This document shows positions 7,762 through 13,666 of a stretch of 16,866 nt of DNA, piece by piece. Position 1 is the first letter of the stretch. Each line of letters starts with the position of its first letter. The notes beneath the pieces were generated by a model. It worked only from the letters and a program-made list of their open reading frames with translations, ran no database searches and was not told the origin of the DNA. The translations under genes were made by a program, and so were the position numbers. The stretch spans positions 1 to 16,866 of the forward strand of contig JAIRXA010000053.1 of assembly GCA_031268525.1 (NCBI GenBank), given 5' to 3'. The stretch is from Coriobacteriales bacterium. GTDB lineage: Bacteria > Actinomycetota > Coriobacteriia > Coriobacteriales > UBA8131.

Positions 7762-9554
7762 GGCCGCTCCTGCCTTCCGGCAGGATCGTTCGAAGCAAGA
7801 GCGCACTCTGTGCCCACCGTCTGCATATACGTGCCTGCAAGGAGCGCCTCGCCATTGCGCGCGAGAATCTCCCGCTGCTCAGCCGCCTGCATATGCGTGT
7901 CTGCAAAGAGCGCCAACTCTTCGGCGGCGACAAGGCGATCATCGAAATCAAGGACCTGATCGCCCACCAGCTGGTAGTCTTCGTGGCCTTTCCCGGCAAT
8001 CAGTACAAGGTCACCTGGCTCGGCTATCAACAGGGCACGCGCGATGGCGCGTCGTCGATCGGGCTCGACCTCATAGCGATCCTGGCCGCCAGCCATACCA
8101 GGCAAAATGTCCTCGATGATGGCCTGTGGGTCCTCGCTGCGGGGGTTGTCGCTTGTGACGATGCAGTAGTCGGCAGCCAGTGCCGCTGCGCCCATGAGAG
8201 GGCGCTTTGTCGCATCCCGATCGCCCCCACAACCAAAAACGATGAGGGTACGCCGCGCTCCCTTGAGCGAATCGAGGGCAGCCAGCGCTTTGGCAATGGA
8301 GTCGGGAGTGTGGGAATAATCGACAAAGACTTCGACGCGACCTGCAGGATCATCAACTCGCTCCAGGCGCCCCGGTATCTGCGGTGTGGTAGCGAGCGCT
8401 GCCGTAATGTCTGGCCAGGCGAAGCCCAGCGCGTACGCCGTAGCGGCGGCGAGCAGCACATTCGACACGTTGAAGCCGCCAATGAGCGGATAGCTGAGCG
8501 CAAAGTCGCCTTCGGGCGTCTCCAGGGTAAGAGCCGTTGAGCGCGATGAATAGGCGATATCGCGTGCACGGATATCCGCATCGGGCGACAATCCGCAGGT
8601 CAAAGCCTCAAACCCTGCTTTCTGACAGCGCGCCAGCAGGCGGCGTCCCCACTCGTCGTCGATCGTGATAACCCTTCGGGCGACCAGAAGCGAATCGAAC
8701 AGAGCAGCCTTCGCCTCAAAATAGGCCTCCATCGAACCATGAAAGTCGAGATGATCCTGCGTGAGGTTCGTGAAGGCCGCGACGGCGAAGTGTACGCCCG
8801 CGACACGCTTGAGCTCGATAGCGTGACTTGAGACTTCCATCGCCACATGCGTCAGCCCCTGCGCCAGGCAGTGAGCAAAGAGTTTTTGCAGTTCATAGCT
8901 CTCGGGGGTGGTGTGCCTGGAGGATTGGCGAACAGCACCGATACGGGTCTCAACCGTACCGATCAGGCCGGTCTTCTCAAAGGCGTCTGCGGCCCGGGAA
9001 ACAGTGGTGTTGAGAGAGTCGGCGGACGCGGATGTGTCGGCGAACGCGGGGGCAGGGACGGGAGCAGGGGCAGCCGTGGACGCGGATATGCCAGCGGGCG
9101 CGGATGTGCCGGCAGACGCGAGATCGTCGTCGACGGTGTTGAGCGCCCGAGCGAGGACAGAGCGACAGATCCAGTCGATGAGGTAGCTTGATGTCGTCTT
9201 GCCATTCGTCCCCGTAATGGCACTCACCACAAGCCGCGCTGAGGGGTCACCGAAGAAGGTGCGGGAGACGAGTGCCAGCGCCATGCGGCTGTCGGCACAC
9301 AGAACCTGTGGGAGCGCGGTGTCTACCGGTCGTTCGACAAGGAGTGCCACCGCGCCCCGGATGGCCGCATCAAGAGCGAAGTCATGGCCATCGGCTTTCG
9401 CACCGGGAATGGCAAAGAACAGGCTACCGGGCACGACACGATCCGAGCGATAGGCAAGATCGACGATGCGCAGATCCTGCGCCTCGTCATCACCCACACC
9501 CGTATGGTCGATGTCGACCAGCAGGTCATATAAGAGTCGTGTTGCCACGTCCAT
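7758..9554 (-). CDS. murE: UDP-MurNAc-tripeptide synthetase MurE, meso-diaminopimelate type, with an internal insert and C-terminal tail
   Basis: MurE adds the third amino acid to UDP-MurNAc-dipeptide. The motif SDNPRSEDP (468-476) is the DNPR form associated with meso-diaminopimelate enzymes. Other motifs are the P-loop GTNGKTT (115-121), TTPES (215-219), NLTQDHLDFHG (263-273), a Lys at 282 in EAKAALF (the likely carboxylated lysine), YSHTPDS (413-419) and GKGHEDYQ (521-528). Length is 598 residues against about 490-500 usually. Two regions explain the excess. Between the P-loop helix and GLIGTVETR, where other MurE proteins have a short connection, lies an Ala/Ser/Thr/Pro-rich insert (about 132-195) with hexapeptide repeats. 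After the normal end near residue 546 lies a tail of about 50 residues with a 22-residue duplication. The ATG at 9554 has GGGAGAG just upstream, 17 nt after ftsI. Confidence 0.96.
   Translation of the reverse strand: MDVATRLLYDLLVDIDHTGVGDDEAQDLRIVDLAYRSDRVVPGSLFFAIPGAKADGHDFALDAAIRGAVALLVERPVDTALPQVLCADSRMALALVSRTFFGDPSARLVVSAITGTNGKTTSSYLIDWICRSVLARALNTVDDDLASAGTSAPAGISASTAAPAPVPAPAFADTSASADSLNTTVSRAADAFEKTGLIGTVETRIGAVRQSSRHTTPESYELQKLFAHCLAQGLTHVAMEVSSHAIELKRVAGVHFAVAAFTNLTQDHLDFHGSMEAYFEAKAALFDSLLVARRVITIDDEWGRRLLARCQKAGFEALTCGLSPDADIRARDIAYSSRSTALTLETPEGDFALSYPLIGGFNVSNVLLAAATAYALGFAWPDITAALATTPQIPGRLERVDDPAGRVEVFVDYSHTPDSIAKALAALDSLKGARRTLIVFGCGGDRDATKRPLMGAAALAADYCIVTSDNPRSEDPQAIIEDILPGMAGGQDRYEVEPDRRRAIARALLIAEPGDLVLIAGKGHEDYQLVGDQVLDFDDRLVAAEELALFADTHMQAAEQREILARNGEALLAGTYMQTVGTECALASNDPAGRQERP
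7821..7914 (-). repeat. Imperfect 66-bp-period direct repeat in the murE C-terminal tail
   Basis: Two 28-nt copies (7821-7848 and 7887-7914) differ at only three positions and start 66 nt apart, exactly 22 codons. They encode ALFADTHMQ and ALLAGTYMQ. The copies lie after the conserved end of MurE, so the tail appears to have grown by an in-frame duplication. Confidence 0.85.
9025..9120 (-). repeat. In-frame 18-bp tandem repeats inside murE
   Basis: On the plus strand the 18-base unit GACGCGGATGTGTCGGCG (9025-9042) recurs as close variants at 9079-9096 and 9097-9114, with two degenerate 18-base units between them and a partial unit after. Each encodes six residues of the pattern (G/D)(T/I)SA(P/S)(A/T). 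The array covers about residues 147-178, within the ATPase domain insert. Confidence 0.85.
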
Positions 9555-9571
9555 GCTCTCCCATCGTGCGC

Positions 9572-11455
9572 CTATCCATTCGGTTCAATCATATAACGGG
9601 TCGCGGCAAACTGCATTATCGAGGCGAACAGCGGACCGGTTGGCGCATTGCCCTCCGCGCCGATCGGATTGTCCATCGAAGTGATACAGACGAGCTTGCT
9701 CTCGGATTCGGCAAAGAAACCGACGAAGGACACGATATAGTTGTCGATCATATAGCCACCGCCTTCAGCGGCCTTCTCGGCGGTGCCGGTCTTACCGGCG
9801 ATCGCATAGCCTTCGATTCGCGCCGCATGGCCGGTCCCGTCGGTGGTAACCGAAGTCAGCATATCCGTCAGAGTATCCGCGGTCGCAACGCTCATGATCC
9901 GCTCGGAATCGTAGCTCTGATGCACCTGCGACTGAGGCCGATCGATGAGGAAATGCGGTTGGTAACGCACTCCATCATTGGCGATCGCTCCATAGAAGCT
10001 TGCCATCTGAAGAGAGGTCACGCTCACGCCCTGACCGAAGGATACCGTAGCACCCTGCACCTCCGACCACTCGTCAACCGGGGCGAGCAAGCCGAGGGAC
10101 TCGCCGGGATAGTCCACGTGGGTCGGCTGCCCAAAGCCAAAACGCTCCAGATAGGCGGCGTAGGTAGATGCACCAACACGCTGCTCGACAAGGCTGATCC
10201 CGACATTGGAGGATTGAACGATGATCGTGCGCAGACTCATGGTCTGCGCTTCGCGTTCATGGGAATCGCTGACCGTATATTCACCGAACGTCAGAGATAC
10301 CGGCACGTCTATCTCGTCTTCGGGCGACATGACGCCTTCCTCGATGGCCGCTGCCGCAGTCGCTGTCTTGAAGATCGAGCCCGGCTCATAGGCAAAGGAG
10401 ATGCCCTTGAGTTCCGTCGCACCAGCCTCCAGCGCTTCCTGGGTAAGCTCGTCACGGTCGTACAGCGGCAGAGAGGCTGCCGCGAATATCTCGCCGTTTG
10501 TTCCATCGAGGACGACAATATTGCCGCTATCCGTTGCGCGTTCCTCGCCCATGCGCGCCAATTCGACCTCTGCATATTGTTGCAGCTCAATATCCACCGA
10601 TATGATGATGTCCTGCCCATCGATCGGCTCCACACGCTCAATCATACCCCCGGGGATCGGCAGGCCATCCCGGCCCCGTTCACTGGTATAGGAGCCGTCG
10701 GTGCCACACAGGATGCTGTCATACAGGAGCTCCAGCCCAGAAATACCCCTGTTGTCGGGATCGACGGCACCGATGACCTGAGCACCGATCTGTCCATAGG
10801 GATATTCACGACGAGAATCCCGCTGGTAGTCGATACCGCTCAGCGCCGTTACAACCGATCCACTCTCGCTGATCTGAGCATCCGGATCACTGCGCGCCGT
10901 TTCGGCAAGCTCGGCAGCATAATTTTGAACGCGTTCAGCGTCAGCGACATCGGCCTGTCGTCTGATGTAGACGAAGTTCGTATCGGCGGTGAGTAATTCG
11001 TAATAGTCGTCATACTCCCCACCGAGCAGCTGGGTAAGCAGCACGGACGTCGCGTGTGGATCCTCGATCTGAGGGAGGTAGGCACAGATCGTCGTCGCCT
11101 CCACGCTTATCGCAAGGATATTGCCATTGCGGTCATAAATCGTTCCTCGACGCGCATGCTGGGCAATCACATTGGTTCTCTGCTCGCTGGCCAGGGCACT
11201 GTAGGCATCTGCTTTGATGACCTGCAGATAGAAGAGCCGCCCACCGACCAGAAGGGCTGCTACCAGAAAAAGGCCAAAGAGCAGCCCGTCGCGCTTCCAA
11301 AAGGCCTTTGACGGCGCCGTCGCCGCAGTGCCGCCAGACGCACGCTTTGCCGCGTCTCTGGACGCGCGCGTTGGGTTGGTAAGGCGCGTGCCCGTTGGTT
11401 GCCGCATGCTCGTTGGTTGCCGCGTGCCCGTCGCTTGCCGTTTGCCAGACCGCAT
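9572..11455 (-). CDS. ftsI: Septal peptidoglycan transpeptidase FtsI (class B penicillin-binding protein 3)
   Basis: FtsI cross-links septal peptidoglycan outside the membrane, paired with FtsW. The 627-residue protein has a basic cytoplasmic N-terminal tail (1-56), one transmembrane helix (about 57-72), the class B pedestal domain (starting RRGTIYDRNG, 102-111) and the transpeptidase domain. Active-site motifs are SIFK (S360 nucleophile, K363), SSN (415-417) and KTGT (555-558). There is no PASTA domain at the end. The tail is odd: residues 6-24 are three copies of an RQPTGT-like hexapeptide from an 18-bp repeat. The ATG at 11455 lies 6 nt after the ftsL stop, with GAGGAG overlapping that stop. 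The gene sits between ftsL and murE, the canonical place. Confidence 0.97.
   Translation of the reverse strand: MRSGKRQATGTRQPTSMRQPTGTRLTNPTRASRDAAKRASGGTAATAPSKAFWKRDGLLFGLFLVAALLVGGRLFYLQVIKADAYSALASEQRTNVIAQHARRGTIYDRNGNILAISVEATTICAYLPQIEDPHATSVLLTQLLGGEYDDYYELLTADTNFVYIRRQADVADAERVQNYAAELAETARSDPDAQISESGSVVTALSGIDYQRDSRREYPYGQIGAQVIGAVDPDNRGISGLELLYDSILCGTDGSYTSERGRDGLPIPGGMIERVEPIDGQDIIISVDIELQQYAEVELARMGEERATDSGNIVVLDGTNGEIFAAASLPLYDRDELTQEALEAGATELKGISFAYEPGSIFKTATAAAAIEEGVMSPEDEIDVPVSLTFGEYTVSDSHEREAQTMSLRTIIVQSSNVGISLVEQRVGASTYAAYLERFGFGQPTHVDYPGESLGLLAPVDEWSEVQGATVSFGQGVSVTSLQMASFYGAIANDGVRYQPHFLIDRPQSQVHQSYDSERIMSVATADTLTDMLTSVTTDGTGHAARIEGYAIAGKTGTAEKAAEGGGYMIDNYIVSFVGFFAESESKLVCITSMDNPIGAEGNAPTGPLFASIMQFAATRYMIEPNG
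11385..11438 (-). repeat. Three tandem 18-bp repeats at the 5' end of ftsI
   Basis: Plus-strand units at 11385-11402, 11403-11420 and 11421-11438 are variants of GCGTGCCCGTTGGTTGCC; unit 2 differs from unit 1 at two bases and unit 3 at two. They encode RQPTGT, RQPTSM and RQATGT in the cytoplasmic tail of FtsI, just after the start codon. Confidence 0.9.
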
Positions 11456-11461
11456 GGGATC

Positions 11462-11872
11462 CTACTCCTCGCTGGTCGGGCGCAGATACTCCACCTGCTC
11501 GTCGGGCGCCATCCCGAGCTGCTCGGATGCAAGCGTCTGGATATATTCGGGATTGGCCAAGATAGAATACTGCATCTCAAGCTCAATGCCACGTGCTCGC
11601 TCCTCGGCGATGGAGCGCTCAAGCGACTGGGTGTCGACGAGCACCTGGAGGGTAGCGTTTGCCATGGCAACTCGCAGAGCGCAGATGCCAGCAAGGAAGA
11701 TAACCGCAAAGATCAGCACTCCAAACAGAGCGCGCAGCTGGGGGCTGAGCGCTACCGAAGCCGCGCGATCTCGTCCCCTGCCCGGAAGAACACGCAGATC
11801 GGGACGAGCGGGAATATCCTGCTCGCGAGAGTAACCTGCGGTCCGTTGATATGCCTGTGCTGCCTGTGCCAT
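11462..11872 (-). CDS. ftsL: FtsL-like division protein (short bitopic membrane protein)
   Basis: This 136-residue protein has a cytoplasmic N-terminus of about 47 residues, one transmembrane helix (about 48-66), then a periplasm-side or extracellular segment of coiled-coil character (about 70-105) ending in ILANPEYIQTLASEQLGM. That layout and its place between rsmH and ftsI match FtsL, which scaffolds and activates the FtsW-FtsI pair. FtsL is poorly conserved, so the call rests on architecture, the ANPEYIQTLASEQLGM end and context. The ATG at 11872 has AGAAG five nt upstream. A GTG ten codons earlier (11902) would also be in frame and shorten the gap to rsmH from 63 to 33 nt; its Shine-Dalgarno is less clear. 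Confidence 0.85.
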   Translation of the reverse strand: MAQAAQAYQRTAGYSREQDIPARPDLRVLPGRGRDRAASVALSPQLRALFGVLIFAVIFLAGICALRVAMANATLQVLVDTQSLERSIAEERARGIELEMQYSILANPEYIQTLASEQLGMAPDEQVEYLRPTSEE

Positions 11873-11935
11873 TACTTCTTCTCGCCCCTTCTGTCGGGTC
11901 ACGCCTACCGCCCGGGCCCCAGCCCCACGACAGTC

Positions 11936-12892
11936 CTATTCTGCTTCCTTTATCGCCCATCTCAGCTTCGCGCTTGCCGCGCGTGGGTTAACCTCGATCT
12001 CCTCGGAGGCGGGAGTGAGGGGTCGCCGTGAAACGGACGTCAGTATCGGCGTATGCCCGCAGGTACAGACGGGCGCCTCCGGCGGACAGATACACCCCTG
12101 AGCCATGCGCGCGAACAGCTCTTTGACGATGCGATCCTCAAGTGAGTGATAGCTTATGACCACGATGCGCCCGGCAGGGTTGAGCCAGCGTATCGCTGCC
12201 TCAAGGCCTGTGCGCAGAGCATCCAACTCACCGTTGACCGCGATGCGCAGAGCCTGAAAGCTTCGCTTCGCGGGATTGCCACCGGTTCTTCGTGCGCCTG
12301 CCGGTATCGCCTCGCGGATCAGTTCCACGAGCTCGTCGGTGGTGGCAAGTGGTCTGCGTTGCCGGACTTCGACAATGTGGTGTGCAATACGCGCCGCCCA
12401 GCGCTCCTCTCCATAAAAGCGGAGGATCCAGGTGAGATCTGCTTCGTTTGTAGTGTTGATGATCTCTGCTGCGTTTAGGGTGGGTTCCCCTGGATCCAGC
12501 CTCATATCAAGTGGGGCGCTCCTGGCGTAGGAGAAACCCCGTTCTGGGAGATCGAGTTGCGGCGAGGATACGCCGAGGTCGAAAAGGAATGCATCGACGC
12601 CGGGCGTGCACACCTCCAACAGGAGGTCGTCGAGGTCGGAGAAGTTGCCATGCAAAGCCACAAAGCGTAGGTCGGGAAAACCGCTCGCCATGCGCTCAGA
12701 TGCCACTTTGAGCGCCAGGGGGTCGCGATCAATCCCAATGAGCATACCGCCAGGTGTGAGATCGGCGGCCAGAGCCAATGTATGACCAGCGCCGCCAAGC
12801 GTACAGTCGCAGGCAATTTCACCCGCTTGAAGCGCAAGAGCCTCAGCGACCTGCGCAAGCATGACAGGAGTGTGCCGATATTCTGATGTCAA
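11936..12892 (-). CDS. rsmH: 16S rRNA (cytosine-1402-N4) methyltransferase RsmH (MraW)
   Basis: RsmH methylates N4 of C1402 in the 30S P-site using S-adenosylmethionine. The 318-residue protein shows the family motifs HTPVM (7-11), CTLGGAGHT (30-38, SAM loop), IGIDRDP (52-58), FDLGVSSPQLD (104-114), GFSY..PLDMR (119-131), KRSFQALRIAVN (about 209-220) and ISYHSLEDRIVK. A CICPPEAPVCTCGH stretch near the end is also family-typical. The start is TTG at 12892: the next in-frame ATG encodes the Met of HTPVM and would cut off a conserved motif. The TTG lies 4 nt after the mraZ stop, with a weak TAGGG upstream. The weak start may keep expression low or couple it to mraZ. Confidence 0.97.
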   Translation of the reverse strand: MTSEYRHTPVMLAQVAEALALQAGEIACDCTLGGAGHTLALAADLTPGGMLIGIDRDPLALKVASERMASGFPDLRFVALHGNFSDLDDLLLEVCTPGVDAFLFDLGVSSPQLDLPERGFSYARSAPLDMRLDPGEPTLNAAEIINTTNEADLTWILRFYGEERWAARIAHHIVEVRQRRPLATTDELVELIREAIPAGARRTGGNPAKRSFQALRIAVNGELDALRTGLEAAIRWLNPAGRIVVISYHSLEDRIVKELFARMAQGCICPPEAPVCTCGHTPILTSVSRRPLTPASEEIEVNPRAASAKLRWAIKEAE

Positions 12893-12896
12893 GGCC

Positions 12897-13409
12897 CTAC
12901 CGGTCTTCCTGGTCGCCGTCGTCTTTCTCCGTGGCCTTGCCCTTCTTCTGGCTGTCGGTATCCTTCTTGAGCAGCTCGAAGACCTTACGCCGCCTATGGT
13001 TGGCTACAAACTCGCGATGAGTTTGGTCGTCCCACATCTCGACGTAGTCCTCCATGCCAACGAAGTAAACCTCGGAGCCGATCAGGGCGTCGCGCCTTGT
13101 TTCTGGAGTGAGCGTGATACGATAGGTATACTCGTCGTATTTCAGCTCCTCCTGTGCAGTGATGAGATCTCGTCGGATCTCGACATGATCTGCGTCTACC
13201 GGGTTGTAGCCCCCGAGCTTGTCAAAGACGTGTTCGATATAGCTCGCATAGTCGGCTCGGTCGTAGATCTTCAGCATCGGATAGCCGTCCATCTCGTCAC
13301 TGACGACGACAAGAGAGGGTTTGAGAAAGCCCTTGCGATATTTGGTTGGCAGGGTGACGCGATTCTTATCGTCTATGGGATTGGTTGACTCCCCGATCAG
13401 ACCGCGCAT
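12897..13409 (-). CDS. mraZ: Transcriptional regulator MraZ
   Basis: MraZ is a DNA-binding protein with two AbrB-like half-domains that usually controls its own dcw operon. The 170-residue product begins with the first half (NPIDDKNRVTLPTKYR, about 10-25), followed by IYDRADY and a second half (YDEYTYRITLTPETRRDA, about 91-108), then VYFVGMEDYVEMWD, a typical MraZ end. The second half has Tyr-Arg where Gly-Arg is common, so it is somewhat divergent. A charged Lys/Glu/Asp tail of about 30 residues extends past the usual length of about 145. I chose the ATG at 13409 because AAGGGAGG lies five nt upstream; a TTG 11 codons earlier is possible but has no better signal. It is the first gene of the operon. 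Confidence 0.93.
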   Translation of the reverse strand: MRGLIGESTNPIDDKNRVTLPTKYRKGFLKPSLVVVSDEMDGYPMLKIYDRADYASYIEHVFDKLGGYNPVDADHVEIRRDLITAQEELKYDEYTYRITLTPETRRDALIGSEVYFVGMEDYVEMWDDQTHREFVANHRRRKVFELLKKDTDSQKKGKATEKDDGDQEDR

Positions 13410-13457
13410 CTCGCCTCCCTTGCTGTGTTTGGGCTTTCCCAATTCTCTTGGTTCGGT

Positions 13458-13463
13458 AGTATA
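13458..13463 (-). promoter_or_regulatory. Candidate -10 element of the dcw operon promoter
   Basis: TATACT on the minus strand matches the -10 consensus at five of six bases and lies about 49 nt upstream of the mraZ ATG, giving a leader of roughly 40 nt. The region about 17 nt upstream (CTAATT) is a poor -35, which would suit a regulated or activator-dependent promoter. The context TGTATACT is the same as before the ABC genes. Confidence 0.5.
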
Positions 13464-13474
13464 CAGTAATTCAT

Positions 13475-13502
13475 GGAGAAAATTAGGTGAAAAATGGAAA
13501 AT
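13475..13502 (+). promoter_or_regulatory. Candidate MraZ-type direct repeats upstream of mraZ
   Basis: On the plus strand GGAGAAAA (13475), GGTGAAAA (13486) and GGAAAAT (13496) start 11 and 10 nt apart, one helical turn. MraZ is known to bind short G-rich direct repeats with about 10-nt period before its own gene, for example TGGGN in E. coli. The array overlaps the expected -35 position of the mraZ promoter. The exact motif for this lineage is unknown to me, and A-rich sequence gives such matches easily. Confidence 0.35.
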
Positions 13503-13531
13503 CTTAGAATCTAGACAATTGTTTTTGCTGG

Positions 13532-13547
13532 TAGAACGTTTGTTCGA
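13532..13547. promoter_or_regulatory. LexA-like SOS box
   Basis: The minus strand reads TCGAACAAACGTTCTA. It matches the actinobacterial LexA palindrome TCGAAC-N4-GTTCGA at 11 of 12 defined bases, and the Gram-positive CGAACRNRYGTTYC at all but the last base. It lies in the mraZ upstream region, about 70 nt upstream of the -10 candidate. The match is strong, but the distance from the visible promoter leaves its target uncertain. Confidence 0.6.
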
Positions 13548-13666
13548 CCCTCTGTGGAGTAGCGGTCGCTGGAGGCAGCACGAGGAGACGGGGTGGACAG
13601 CTGTCTCCCTTCCCCTTCAGATAGTGCGGCGTCCTGGCGAAAGACACCAGATGAAGTAGATGGCTT

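Larger units (their letters stand above)
13410..13666. other. Intergenic control region between the xer gene and mraZ
   Basis: This 257-nt gap is the largest non-coding stretch. The half next to mraZ (about 13440-13545) is clearly AT-richer than the rest of the window, as expected for a promoter region. It holds a -10 candidate, a three-copy repeat that may bind MraZ, and a LexA-like palindrome. The half next to the recombinase gene is GC-rich and includes the palindrome GACAGCTGTC (13596-13605) within a GGAGAC/GTCTCC inverted repeat (13584-13608). No tRNA or small gene with support was seen. Confidence 0.7.

Noticed and set aside
7762..7806. Upstream in-frame start for murF
   Set aside because: It would lie inside murE, adds no family sequence, and the ATGA overlap with a good AGGAG marks the downstream ATG.
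9272..10996. A 574-codon open frame on the plus strand opposite ftsI and murE
   Set aside because: It lies antisense to two clearly conserved genes, has no recognisable domain, and is rich in Arg, His and Gly as expected from reading GC-rich codons backwards.
13410..13442. Upstream TTG start for mraZ
   Set aside because: The ATG at 13409 has a strong AAGGGAGG at the right distance and begins where the family does.
13584..13608. Intrinsic terminator after the xer gene
   Set aside because: A GGAGAC/GTCTCC inverted repeat with an inner palindrome exists, but the loop is long and no T-run follows on the minus strand.
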